A DNA stretch of 17,270 nucleotides from an uncultured Muribaculaceae bacterium (GCA_910583795.1 CAJTZQ010000074.1:1-17270); one strand, 5' to 3'. Positions 7,507 through 15,431 are shown, counted from the first letter of the stretch. The notes: a model not told the origin generated them from the letters alone. Program-made: numbers and translations.

Positions 7507-9915
7507 CTATTCGAAACTCTGATAATTGCCGTATGTGTAATATCGGCTATGTATTGCCTCAGTGCCGTTGAGAATAAGGCTCATATTCTTGAACTTCTTT
7601 TCTTCGTAGAATTCGTTCAACTCTTTAAGTGCACTTCTTTCCAAAAGTCCCGCCCTCACCACAAACAAAGTCCTGTCGGCATATTGACCAATTATCTGGG
7701 TATCAACCACAATGTTAACAGGAGGACAATCCAGGAATATATAGTCATATTCTTTATGTGCCTCTTTTAGCAATTCGGGCAGACGAACGTTCTCAAGCAA
7801 TTCCGCCGGATTCGGCGGCATCTTGCCCACAGGAAGAATCTCAAGATCAGGATTACCCGCTGATTTCATCACCATAGAGCGCCAATCGTCGGAATTACCG
7901 GTAAGATAATTTGTCAAGCCTTTAGATGGCATGCCGACAAACATAGATGCCGACCCGTGTCGCAGGTCACAATCAACGAGCAACACTCTCTTATGTTTTA
8001 TAGCGAAACTCAACCCCAAATTATATGATATAAATGACTTACCGCTTCCGGGATTAAATGAAGTCAGCATAATAGTCCGGCATCCAGAATCTTTACCTGA
8101 CATAAAATCGATATTGCTGCGAATCACACGGAATGCCTCGTTGACCACATCGCGTTTTCCTTCTTCCACAACAGCCAACGGAGGTTTTTCATCCTTTCTT
8201 CTTCGTTGACCGACGCCGGTTTCGATCTTGATTTTCTCCTTTTTGCCCACATGAGGTATTTCTCCGGCAAACGGCATCAATACGCCATCAAGATCCCGTT
8301 TTCCTCTCACTTTTGTATTGCCGGTCTCTATAAGATAAAGTGAAATGAATGGTATTCCTACACCAAGTAATAAAGCTATCGCCAATATCAACTTCTTACG
8401 GGGCGACACGGGCTTGAGAGATCCCATAGGAGGAGTAATTATCCTGGTATTGTCTGCCGTAAATTTCTGGCTCAGCTGGTTTTCCTCTCTTTTTTGCAAA
8501 AGGAACAGATATAACCCCTCTTTCACTTTCTGCTGACGCTCCTCGCTCAACAAAGGTAACGCCTTCTCGGAGGTTCCGGCTATCTGACCTCCGATTTTCT
8601 TTTTCTCTGTCTTGACATTACCGATAAGCGTCTTCAGCCCTGATATCTGATTCGACACACTTTTGGAAATTGACTCCCGCATAGATTTCAATTGAGAATC
8701 ATAATCCTCAACCAAAGGATTTTTCTCGGAAGAATTGGCGACGAGATTGTTTCGCGCAAGGAGCAATGTGTTATACGTGACAATGTCTTTCTCTATGGCA
8801 AGATTATCGATTCCAGTATTGACGGGGATTACATTGAATTTGTTGGCATTGTCGTCAAGATACTCTTTCATATATTGAGCGAGCGCAAGCTGATTGTCGA
8901 GTTCAAGAGCATTCTGATCAAGCAACGCCTCCTTCTCTATTGACATTTCCGCCGAGGCTATCAGACTCGGGGTGCCAACCTTGGTGCTATATTTTGCTAT
9001 ATTGGAGTCGACATTTCCCAGCTCTTGTTCTATAAGACGCAACCTGTCGTCGATAAAAGCAGATGTGGCGACAGCCATCTTGTTTTTATCTTCGATCCAA
9101 TTCTCCGTATAGACCACAAGAATCATATTCAGGATATCCACGGCTCGTTGAACGCTGACATCCCTGATTGTAAGCCCTATCACGTCAGCATCCTGATCCA
9201 CGAGGTCACCATTGAGTTTTTCTCCATAAAGCTCAACAGTGGTCTGCATCGGCATTTTTGAAACATCAATTTCGATACTTTCTTTCAATTGAGGGCCTGC
9301 ATATTCAGGATTTTTAGTGATTTTTATAGCACCAACAGGAGTAGTGACAATCTCTTTCCCCTTTGCCAAAACCACCTCACCATCTAATTTCTCCTTGCCG
9401 TCAAGACTATACCTGACAAACTTCCAAAGACGTGCTGAGCCATCAGGATTAAGTTCCATTCTGAATGACGCGGAACCTTGTTCCTCCACATCCATCATTT
9501 CCACCGAGACAGGCAAGGTCTTTCCATAAAGCGTCACGGGATGAAATCCACCCCTTTTATTATAATTCATGTCGAGATCAAGACGCTGTGCGACCTCATA
9601 CATCACTGCCGGCGATTTGAGGGAAATCAGCTCATTGTAGACGCTGGTATTATTAGAAACAAGACCGAATGATGAAAATGCATTTTCAATATCCCCTATC
9701 CCGCCACCGGCATCCTGATCTTTAATCAATATTTCTTCCGACCTCTCATATTCAGGTTGTTGTCGCAAGATATAAAGCAATCCCGCTCCTATACAGATAA
9801 TAATCGACAACAGGAACCAATACCATTTTGAAATACATATCTGTAGAAATTCCTTGAACGAGAAATCTACAACATCCGTGCTATCTTGTGTTTTTTTATT
9901 ATTATTGGAATACAT
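7507..9915 (-). CDS. wzc: Wzc-like chain-length regulator / BY-kinase tyrosine autokinase
   Basis: Inner-membrane co-polymerase of 802 residues that controls chain length and couples polymerisation to export. Domains in order: cytosolic N-terminus with a first membrane helix at about 31-50; a large periplasmic Wzz/GNVR region with coiled-coil character at about 280-480; a proline-containing second helix at about 502-529 starting PVSPRKK; then a bacterial tyrosine kinase domain. The kinase has Walker A NPGSGKS (621-627, Lys626), Walker A' VLLVDCDLR (644-652) and Walker B YIFLDCPPV (724-732). The C-terminus holds a tyrosine cluster (Y792, Y793, Y795, Y798), the usual autophosphorylation site. 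It begins 19 bp after the Wza-like gene and precedes the PHP phosphatase that should reverse its phosphorylation. All catalytic elements look intact. Confidence 0.94.
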   Translation of the reverse strand: MYSNNNKKTQDSTDVVDFSFKEFLQICISKWYWFLLSIIICIGAGLLYILRQQPEYERSEEILIKDQDAGGGIGDIENAFSSFGLVSNNTSVYNELISLKSPAVMYEVAQRLDLDMNYNKRGGFHPVTLYGKTLPVSVEMMDVEEQGSASFRMELNPDGSARLWKFVRYSLDGKEKLDGEVVLAKGKEIVTTPVGAIKITKNPEYAGPQLKESIEIDVSKMPMQTTVELYGEKLNGDLVDQDADVIGLTIRDVSVQRAVDILNMILVVYTENWIEDKNKMAVATSAFIDDRLRLIEQELGNVDSNIAKYSTKVGTPSLIASAEMSIEKEALLDQNALELDNQLALAQYMKEYLDDNANKFNVIPVNTGIDNLAIEKDIVTYNTLLLARNNLVANSSEKNPLVEDYDSQLKSMRESISKSVSNQISGLKTLIGNVKTEKKKIGGQIAGTSEKALPLLSEERQQKVKEGLYLFLLQKREENQLSQKFTADNTRIITPPMGSLKPVSPRKKLILAIALLLGVGIPFISLYLIETGNTKVRGKRDLDGVLMPFAGEIPHVGKKEKIKIETGVGQRRRKDEKPPLAVVEEGKRDVVNEAFRVIRSNIDFMSGKDSGCRTIMLTSFNPGSGKSFISYNLGLSFAIKHKRVLLVDCDLRHGSASMFVGMPSKGLTNYLTGNSDDWRSMVMKSAGNPDLEILPVGKMPPNPAELLENVRLPELLKEAHKEYDYIFLDCPPVNIVVDTQIIGQYADRTLFVVRAGLLERSALKELNEFYEEKKFKNMSLILNGTEAIHSRYYTYGNYQSFE

Positions 9916-9934
9916 TGATATCAGGAATCTATTT

Positions 9935-10765
9935 TCATTTAAAAATAAGGACAGCCACAGAGGTCAGAAGCGATGCCACCGACACCCAGAAGCCTGCGGA
10001 AAGAACATTATTGCCATTGACAGTTGCCTGACGTTTCCTGACACCATTCGGTTCCACATATATAATGTCTCCTTGCTTTATATAATAAGCCGGCGACTTT
10101 GTCAGTTCGGTCAGATTCGTGAGATCTACCCTATATGTGTGAACCCCATCACTCTCCTCCCTGACCACAGCTATATTTTCACGTTTCCCCTGTATGGTCA
10201 GATCTCCGGCAAGCGACAATGCCTCAAGCACATTCAATTTGTCTTTATTTATATCATATCTTCCCGCCTTATTCACCTCACCCATTACAGAAAAACCGGT
10301 GTTGATAAACTCAACGGTGACCACCGGGTCTTTCACCAATTCCTTTCCCATAAGCTCACCCTTGATAAACCCGGCAAGCTCGCTTCTCGTCATGCCTTCA
10401 ATCTTAAGGACTCCAAGAACCGGGAAATCAATTGTCCCTTCCGGAGTGACAGTATAAGACGATATACCTTCAGATGCAGAATATGAACTATTAATCACAC
10501 TCCCCGTACCGTTTACAGGGGCATCAAGCCCCAGACGGTCTGCAGCTACCGAAAGATTAAACAGGCTTGACAATGCAGGATCTTTAGATTTGACAATTAT
10601 CGACAATTTGTCGAGAGGCGCAATCCTAATCTGTCCGGAAGCGGCAGGCACCGCGACCTCAGTAGTGTCTTGAAAATATGCAATATTTTTCGGAGCTCCG
10701 CAAGAAGCAGCCATCAGAATCAAGACACTTAAAATCAATATTTTGATAATATATATTTTCTTCAT
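9935..10765 (-). CDS. wza: Wza-like polysaccharide export lipoprotein
   Basis: Outer-membrane polysaccharide export protein of 276 residues, expected to form the secretion channel working with the Wzc-like protein. It starts MKKIYIIKILILSVLILMAA and has a lipobox ending at Cys22 (MAASCG), so it should be a lipoprotein. A Poly_export domain follows (RIAPLDKLSIIVKSKDP near 47-63, then VTPEGTIDFPVLGVLKIEG). The SLBB region covers about 155-235 (GFSVMGEVNKAGRYDI to YYIKQGDIIYVEPNG). The C-terminus ends in one hydrophobic helix (about 257-275), comparable in position to the outer-membrane-spanning helix of E. coli Wza. It lies between the phosphotransferase gene (24 bp gap) and the kinase gene (19 bp gap) in one operon. 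It is shorter than E. coli Wza, as is common in Bacteroidetes. Confidence 0.93.
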   Translation of the reverse strand: MKKIYIIKILILSVLILMAASCGAPKNIAYFQDTTEVAVPAASGQIRIAPLDKLSIIVKSKDPALSSLFNLSVAADRLGLDAPVNGTGSVINSSYSASEGISSYTVTPEGTIDFPVLGVLKIEGMTRSELAGFIKGELMGKELVKDPVVTVEFINTGFSVMGEVNKAGRYDINKDKLNVLEALSLAGDLTIQGKRENIAVVREESDGVHTYRVDLTNLTELTKSPAYYIKQGDIIYVEPNGVRKRQATVNGNNVLSAGFWVSVASLLTSVAVLIFK

Positions 10766-10789
10766 GAACGGGTCAATTTAATATAGAAA

Positions 10790-11917
10790 TCAATCAAATA
10801 GATGTTGATTCAATCTTTTCTCCCGGGCAGAGATACGCCGGGAAAGCAGGATGTTTACTATTGTCCATATAGCCACATCCATAGCGATGAGGGCTGTCGG
10901 ATTTATAATGGAAGACAACGCCACGTTGACAAAAATGAACAAAGCAGCCCACATCATTATGACAATAAGAGCAGTGCGCTGATTTAATCCCAAAGCCAGG
11001 AGCTTGTGATGGATATGGCATTTATCCGGGAGGAACGGATTGCGGTGACGCCTGACCCTATGAATATAGACTCTCACTACATCAAAACAAGGAATGATCA
11101 GTGGAGACAACGCCATGACAATAGGATTGAATTCATGAGTAAACACCGCTGAATCAATATGAAGCATAGCTATGGCACAAAACACCATAATCATCCCGGT
11201 TGTGAGAGCCCCGGTGTCGCCCATAAATATCTTCTTTTGCTTTTTGGCATTTCCGAACACATTGTAATAAAAGAAAGGCAAGAGTGTGCCTGCAGCCGCG
11301 GATGCAAGCATGGAATAGACGTGCTCGCCGCTGATATAAAACAGGACGGCATAAAACACCAAAGCCACAGTGCTGAGTCCTGATGCAAGTCCGTCGATGC
11401 CATCAATAAGATTAATTGCATTTACCACATATACCACCGCAAACATCGTCGTGAGCCATCCGAACCATGCCGGCAACTCCCACATCCACAGAAATCCATA
11501 CAAATCATCAATATACATCCCGGATGCAACTATGAGCAACGAGGCAATTATCTGTATGAAGAACTTAGCCATATATCTGACGCCGACAAGGTCATCAGCC
11601 ATGCCGACAAGAAACATCAGTAACACTGCACAGACCATAAAGTACATAGGGACAATTGCATCGCCCATCTCTATCCACATACCGGCTCCACCAAGTTTCA
11701 GATTAAAACCCACCACCGCAGAGATAGAAAAAAGTATTGAAGGAAGAAAAGCAATCCCCCCTAACCGCGGCACCACCCCTTTGTGTATCTTTCGTTCATC
11801 TATTTCATCAAACAGTTTCTTTCTGAATGCGATAAGCAGAATCTGAGGAATCAATATTCCTGCAAGCACAAGTGCTATGAAAAAAGAAAGTATATCGTTG
11901 GTTAACCAATTGATCAT
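10790..11917 (-). CDS. WecA/TagO-like undecaprenyl-phosphate sugar-1-phosphate transferase
   Basis: Multi-pass inner-membrane enzyme of the MraY/WecA (GT4-type phosphotransferase) superfamily. It should start repeat-unit synthesis by moving a HexNAc-1-phosphate from a UDP-sugar to undecaprenyl phosphate. Family motifs are all present: DERKIHKGVVPRLGGIAFLP after the first helix, the aspartate pair in GMADDLVGVRYMAKF, NLIDGIDGLASGLS, IFMGDTGALTTG, and the C-terminal HRVRRHRNPFLPDKCHIHHK loop that contacts the substrate. I chose ATG at 11917 (375 residues); the frame stays open to a GTG at 11947, but those ten residues are not family-like. It is the first gene of the minus-strand operon and is transcribed divergently from wzi. 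WecA-type enzymes usually use UDP-GlcNAc; the exact sugar here is inference. Confidence 0.93.
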   Translation of the reverse strand: MINWLTNDILSFFIALVLAGILIPQILLIAFRKKLFDEIDERKIHKGVVPRLGGIAFLPSILFSISAVVGFNLKLGGAGMWIEMGDAIVPMYFMVCAVLLMFLVGMADDLVGVRYMAKFFIQIIASLLIVASGMYIDDLYGFLWMWELPAWFGWLTTMFAVVYVVNAINLIDGIDGLASGLSTVALVFYAVLFYISGEHVYSMLASAAAGTLLPFFYYNVFGNAKKQKKIFMGDTGALTTGMIMVFCAIAMLHIDSAVFTHEFNPIVMALSPLIIPCFDVVRVYIHRVRRHRNPFLPDKCHIHHKLLALGLNQRTALIVIMMWAALFIFVNVALSSIINPTALIAMDVAIWTIVNILLSRRISAREKRLNQHLFD

Positions 11918-12010
11918 ATATTTGATTTTTTTAATCCCTGCATCCACACAATTGTCTACATGTCAAAAACGTTATTTTATTGTATTTATTGAATATTCCC
12001 ATAAAGGCTA
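11918..12010. promoter_or_regulatory. Divergent intergenic region between phosphotransferase and wzi
   Basis: These 93 bp separate two genes read in opposite directions, so promoters for both the export operon (-) and wzi (+) should lie here. The region is AT-rich. I find no full Bacteroidetes promoter (TTTG then TAnnTTTG about 19-21 bases later) on either strand; only loose resemblances such as TATTTATTG on the plus strand near 11985. The assignment rests on gene orientation. Confidence 0.4.
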
Positions 12011-13501
12011 ATGAATTTATATATCAAATTTAACTCCCTTCCCATTCCGACACGTCTCATTCTCATGATAATTATCGCCATGAATATTTCATGCCACGCA
12101 TCTGGAAATGATTCCATAAGATATTTGGGCGAAGTTCGCGCCACTTTCTCCGGAGGGAAAAACACACCTTTCTGGCTGGTCAGCAATCTTCAAGGGCTTG
12201 GATCTCCGGAAAAGAACTACGGGTATGTGCGTGGCGCCCTATTCCGCGACATCAACAAAGAAAAGCGTTTTTCGTGGGGCGGAGGTATAGATCTCGCCGG
12301 TGCGTGGAGATCATCGTCACCTTTTTACATCCACCAATTGTATGGCGAAGTGAAATATCGGTCGCTCGGGGCAATGTTGGGAAGCAAAGAAATTTGGGGA
12401 GAGTTCAGCAACCCCAAACTTTCTTCAGGCAATCTTCTATATTCAGGAAATGCAATGCCGATTCCACAGCTAAGATTGGGGATCTTTGATTATGCCAATT
12501 TTTGGGGAACCAACGGATGGTTTGCCGTGAAGGGATACATTTCCTACGGTATGTTTACTGATTCCGGCTGGCAAAGATCGTGGGCTGAGGAAGGCTCAAA
12601 ACGTACAAAAAATGTGATGTACCACTCCAAGGGGCTGTGGCTACGCGGAGGCAACTCTTCCAAGTTCCCTCTGACGGGAGAAATCGGCATAGAGATGGCG
12701 ACTCAGTTTGGAGGGAAGGCTTATAAAAACGGTGAATCTCTTGATTTGGGACATGGTTTGAAAAACTGGTTCAAAGCCTTTTTCCCATCAACAACCAAGA
12801 AAAAAACTTTTTTAGGGGAACAGACGAGTGTGGAAGGGAACATGGTCGGAGCTTATAACATAGCCCTTTCATGGCTACCACAATCTGACTGGAGCATCAA
12901 GGCATATTTTCAACATTATTTTGAAGATCACTCCCAAATGACATTCGAATATGGATGGAAAGACGGACTCTGGGGGGTCGAAGCCCAACTCCCGCGCAAT
13001 CCGTTTGTCACTTCGGTGGTCTATGAGTTCCTTTGTTCAAAGGATCAGACCGGAGCCGTGAACAATGACAGTTCAGACAAAATTCCTGAACAGGTGAGCG
13101 GAAGAGACAACTATTACAACCACTCGATTTACACAGGATGGCAACATTGGGGAATGGGCATCGGGAACCCTCTTGCAATCTCCCCAATCTATAATCATAA
13201 CCACCTCATCACGTTCTTAGACACCCGCATTGTAGCCCACCATTTCGGCATTTCCGGTTCTCCGCATCCTGAGATTGATTACAGGATCCTCCTTTCTTTC
13301 TCAAGGAACTGGGGAACGTATCAATATCCCTTAGCGGAGGTGTTGAACAACTTCAACGGATTGTTTGAGGTGACATGGAGACCTAAAAAATTCAAGGGAT
13401 GGTTTGCCTCCGCCGCTATCGCAGGAGATTCCGGGAAACTGCTTGGAAACAGTTTCGGGGGCATGATAACAATAGGCAAAACAGGTTGGATAAGTTTTTA
13501 G
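12011..13501 (+). CDS. wzi: Wzi-type capsule assembly outer-membrane protein
   Basis: Outer-membrane beta-barrel protein of 496 residues of the capsule assembly Wzi family, which in enterobacteria helps anchor capsular polysaccharide on the cell surface. The N-terminus has a hydrophobic signal segment (LILMIIIAMNISCHASG) after a short basic stretch. The mature part opens with LGEVRATFSGGKNTPFWLVS, characteristic of Bacteroidetes Wzi proteins, followed by many aromatic-rich alternating strands (YIHQLYGEVKYRSLGAMLGS, WGTNGWFAVKGYISYGMF, WRPKKFKGWFASAAIAGDSG). Length matches the family. The CHAS cysteine could be read as a lipobox, but barrel proteins of this family use signal peptidase I, so I do not call it a lipoprotein. 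It is divergent from the initiating phosphotransferase gene, and its DNA is near 50 percent GC, unlike the flippase block. Confidence 0.9.
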   Translation: MNLYIKFNSLPIPTRLILMIIIAMNISCHASGNDSIRYLGEVRATFSGGKNTPFWLVSNLQGLGSPEKNYGYVRGALFRDINKEKRFSWGGGIDLAGAWRSSSPFYIHQLYGEVKYRSLGAMLGSKEIWGEFSNPKLSSGNLLYSGNAMPIPQLRLGIFDYANFWGTNGWFAVKGYISYGMFTDSGWQRSWAEEGSKRTKNVMYHSKGLWLRGGNSSKFPLTGEIGIEMATQFGGKAYKNGESLDLGHGLKNWFKAFFPSTTKKKTFLGEQTSVEGNMVGAYNIALSWLPQSDWSIKAYFQHYFEDHSQMTFEYGWKDGLWGVEAQLPRNPFVTSVVYEFLCSKDQTGAVNNDSSDKIPEQVSGRDNYYNHSIYTGWQHWGMGIGNPLAISPIYNHNHLITFLDTRIVAHHFGISGSPHPEIDYRILLSFSRNWGTYQYPLAEVLNNFNGLFEVTWRPKKFKGWFASAAIAGDSGKLLGNSFGGMITIGKTGWISF

Positions 13502-13514
13502 AATGTGGCTTATT

Positions 13515-13536
13515 CAATTTTCGCAAGCGAAAGTTG
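13515..13536. other. Short palindromic hairpin downstream of wzi
   Basis: CAATTTTCGC (13515-13524) pairs with GCGAAAGTTG (13527-13536) through ten positions including one G-T pair, leaving a two-base spacer (so the apical pairs must open). No T-run follows on the plus strand, so it is not a standard terminator. The core TTCGC..GCGAA reappears in the hairpin after the next gene. Confidence 0.55.
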
Positions 13537-13557
13537 CAAAATTAAATATGATAGAGA

Positions 13558-13968
13558 ATGAAACTAAAATTTTATATTAATATAATTGTTCTGATAGGAT
13601 TACTTATTACAGTGGCAGGTTGTCAGAAATCTCCGATTAACGGGGAACTTGACGGTCAATGGCAAGTGATGACTGTAGAGCCGACAGCTCCTGAGACAAT
13701 AATCCAGGATCGTATGTATGTATGCATCTCCCTGCACACCTGTCAGCTTTCAGTCTATGGTTCCGGAATCTGGACATCGGGGAATATGAGCTATTCAGAC
13801 GATAAACTGACAATGGAATTTCCCAATGCAAATTCCACCGAGTCAATAGCAAGACTTAAGCAATATGGCATCTACAGCAATCCAGTGACTTTTACAGTTA
13901 TCTTTCCGGAAAAAAACAAACTCATTTTAAAAGACAAGGATGCAGTCGTCACCCTCAGAAAATTTTAA
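13558..13968 (+). CDS. Small lipocalin-like lipoprotein
   Basis: Predicted lipoprotein of 136 residues with unknown function. The first 21 residues are a signal peptide (MKLKFYINIIVLIGLLITVA) and the lipobox VAGC places the acylated cysteine at position 22. After cleavage comes NGELDGQWQVMTVEP, a start often seen in lipocalin-like Bacteroidales lipoproteins, where a G-x-W element opens a small beta barrel. The rest is rich in short beta strands (QLSVYGSGIWTSGNMSYSDD, VTFTVIFPEKNKLILKDKD). Fold assignment is from pattern only. It starts 56 bp after wzi on the same strand and might be co-transcribed with it, but a hairpin lies in that gap. A role in the polysaccharide machinery is not shown by the sequence. 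Confidence 0.75.
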   Translation: MKLKFYINIIVLIGLLITVAGCQKSPINGELDGQWQVMTVEPTAPETIIQDRMYVCISLHTCQLSVYGSGIWTSGNMSYSDDKLTMEFPNANSTESIARLKQYGIYSNPVTFTVIFPEKNKLILKDKDAVVTLRKF

Positions 13969-13972
13969 TAAT

Positions 13973-13997
13973 TCAGCGTTCGCTTTGCGAATGCTGA
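13973..13997. other. Hairpin after lipocalin-like gene
   Basis: TCAGCGTTCGC (13973-13983) pairs with GCGAATGCTGA (13987-13997) over 11 positions with one G-T pair and a TTT loop. It begins 4 bases after the upstream stop codon, where a terminator is expected, but G-rich DNA instead of a T-run follows. It shares the TTCGC/GCGAA core with the hairpin at 13515. Confidence 0.6.
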
Positions 13998-14066
13998 GGG
14001 TTATAGGGTTATGGGTTAAAAGGTTATAGTTTAGGGTTGAGAGGTGAGGGTTGAAAGGTGAGGGTT
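13998..14066 (+). repeat. G-rich degenerate GGGTTA-like repeats
   Basis: This stretch contains spaced GGG runs at 13998, 14006, 14013, 14034, 14048 and 14062, joined by TTATA, TTAT, TTAAAAGG and GAGG words. The resulting units are degenerate and telomere-like (GGGTTATA, GGGTTA, GGGTTG). No reading frame of note covers it. The spacing of the runs could permit a G-quadruplex on the plus strand. It is the first half of the roughly 320-bp gene-free gap at 13969-14287. Confidence 0.6.
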
Positions 14067-14151
14067 TATAGTATATGGTTTATGGTTTAAGAATTATGTG
14101 TCACTTCAAATGGTTCTTAAACCACATATACCATAAACCATAAACTATATA
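14067..14151. repeat. Imperfect long hairpin of TATGGTTTATGG repeats
   Basis: The left arm at 14067-14085 (ending TATGGTTTATGG) pairs with the right arm at 14131-14149 (starting CCATAAACCATA) with one mismatch. A nested stem GGTTTAAGAA (14084-14093) pairs with TTCTTAAACC (14114-14123); ACATATA at 14124-14130 would bulge. The arms themselves are built from repeated GTTTATGG-like words, so other registers are possible. From 14161 to 14287 I see only AT-rich DNA with A and T runs. Confidence 0.6.
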
Positions 14152-14275
14152 CCATAAACTTATCCGATAAACTCACAAAATTAGATAGAAATCGGGATTA
14201 CGGGCATTTATTGTTGTCAATCAACTTTTTTCTACATTTTTTTGCAAAATAATTTTTTATTTAAGAAATTTATGA

Positions 14276-14283
14276 TAGATTTG
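14276..14283 (+). promoter_or_regulatory. Possible Bacteroidetes -7 promoter element
   Basis: TAGATTTG is an exact match to the Bacteroidetes -7 consensus TAnnTTTG. It lies just before the small ORF at 14288 and upstream of the propeller lipoprotein array. The nearest upstream TTTG (14241-14244) is 31 bases away, too far for a normal -33 element, so this is only half a promoter. If used, transcription would start near the ATG at 14288, giving a leaderless message for that ORF or a short leader for the next. Confidence 0.3.
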
Positions 14284-14287
14284 CAAA

Positions 14288-14395
14288 ATGAAACATATAA
14301 GTTCTAAAATATTGCCAAATTTAATTGTTTTGTCAGTTATCCTTTCATCATGCCACAATATGAGAAACGATGACATGTCTATGGCCATTGATTAA
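14288..14395 (+). CDS. Putative 35-residue small lipoprotein
   Basis: A short open frame (ATG at 14288, TAA at 14393) encodes a peptide starting MKHISSKILPNLIVLSVILS, followed by a lipobox-like SSC with the cysteine at 22 and a short polar tail HNMRNDDMSMAID. A basic start, hydrophobic core and lipobox at the same residue number as in the neighbouring propeller lipoproteins are unlikely to arise together by chance. The tail is so short that it may instead be the remnant of a larger lipoprotein lost when the array formed. It ends 16 bp before the first propeller gene on the same strand. No homologue is recognised and function is unknown. Confidence 0.4.
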   Translation: MKHISSKILPNLIVLSVILSSCHNMRNDDMSMAID

Positions 14396-14411
14396 CTAAC
14401 CCTGAAAAAGT

Positions 14412-15431
14412 ATGAAAACAAACGATATGCTTAAAAAGGCATTTACCGCCGCATTGCTGGTGGGGTTCCTGTCCTGCGGGAGGAACCCCGCCTCTTCCAT
14501 AGAGGAGCATTGCGGTAAAAGGGATCGGGTAGAGGATGTGGAACTGATTTCAATTGAGGAGAAGTTACCTGAGCTTCATTCAAATTCAGGAGTGTTTATG
14601 TTAGGTGATACTCTGATAATAAATGATTATAAGTCAACTGACAAGCGTTTCGTTGTCTACGATATAAAAGAAGACAAATTTCTTGGCAAATTTGGGAAAT
14701 TCGGGGAAGGCCCCGGAGAGATTGCGAATTTTGCGGGCATAGTGATTGATCCGGTAAAACACATTCTTTACGGGATGGGTTATTCTACATGGTATATGTC
14801 GGGTTTCGATATAAGGGAAGCTTTGTCAGATCCTGATTACAAGGCGTTTTTTTAAACGAGACTCGAGAATATTGACGGTGTATCACCGTTTGTTGCCACC
14901 GGCGATTGGCTTAATGATTCAACGGCATATTACGAGGTGGTTGTTCCCAACGAGGATTGGACGGAGTTTGACAACAGGATTGGTCGTGTTAATTTAAACG
15001 ACGGAAGTATAAGCCTAATCGAGGATAACGGTTTTGGAAATAATACGGAAAATACCTTGACAATCTCCCTTAAGAACAGGTTAATGGTTTCAGTCGGCAG
15101 AGTGCATGACACTATTCGGCTCTTCGATCTTGAAGGGAATTTAAAGAAAATAATCTACGGACCTGATTATACGGAAAAAAGGCATAGACCAAGATTTGAA
15201 TATTTCTGTCAAGCATGTATCGGGAAGGATGAAATCTATGCAAGTTACCTGAATGAATATATTCTTGAAAAAAACTTTGCTGAAGATATCGTAGTCATGG
15301 ATTTGGACGGGAAGTATAAGAAGACGCTTCATGTCGGGAAGCCGATATGCGGCATGGAGTATAACGAAAATTTCAACCGACTTTACCTGAGCACCAACGA
15401 TTATCCGCAGTTCGGATACATACAGCTGTAG
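14412..15431 (+). pseudogene. BF3164/TolB-like propeller lipoprotein copy 1, interrupted by in-frame stop
   Basis: A 340-codon frame for a lipoprotein of the BF3164-like six-bladed beta-propeller type, probably displayed on the periplasmic or outer surface. The signal peptide has lipobox FLSC with Cys22; the propeller signature is FGKFGEGPGEIANF, followed by strands such as NLNDGSISLIEDNGFG and IRLFDLEGNLKKIIYGPDY. The frame is cut by TAA at 14853-14855, where copy 2 has an AAA lysine codon. Reading continues in the same phase after the stop (TRLENIDGVSPF aligns with MKPKEIEGVTPV) to TAG at 15429. One A-to-T change is enough to explain it. The product would be 147 residues; the downstream half has an in-frame ATG at 14937 but no secretion signal. 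Unlike copies 2 and 3 it has no NVEALA gene directly before it. Confidence 0.85.
14462..14489. repeat. Intragenic hairpin at lipobox codons, copy 1
   Basis: GGGGTTCCT (14462-14470) and AGGAACCCC (14481-14489) form a perfect 9-bp stem with a 10-base loop containing the lipobox cysteine codon. The same stem occurs at the equivalent place in copies 2 and 3. Confidence 0.75.

Noticed and set aside
9854..10486. A 210-codon plus-strand open frame opposite the Wza-like gene
   Set aside because: It is antisense to wza and the wzc start, has no recognisable domain or signal, and its composition follows from the codon bias of the minus-strand genes.
11370..11846. A 158-codon plus-strand open frame
   Set aside because: It overlaps the phosphotransferase gene on the opposite strand, which carries all expected motifs; the frame is a shadow.
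11940..12000. A full Bacteroidetes promoter in the divergent region
   Set aside because: Only loose matches such as TATTTATTG are present, without a correctly spaced TTTG; I cannot support precise elements.
13998..14160. A CRISPR array in the repetitive gap
   Set aside because: Repeat words are short, degenerate and not separated by unique spacers of constant length; no cas genes are nearby.
14937..15431. An independent 164-residue gene starting at ATG 14937
   Set aside because: It is in the same phase as the upstream propeller frame and aligns with the second half of copy 2, so it is better explained as the 3' part of a gene broken by the stop at 14853.
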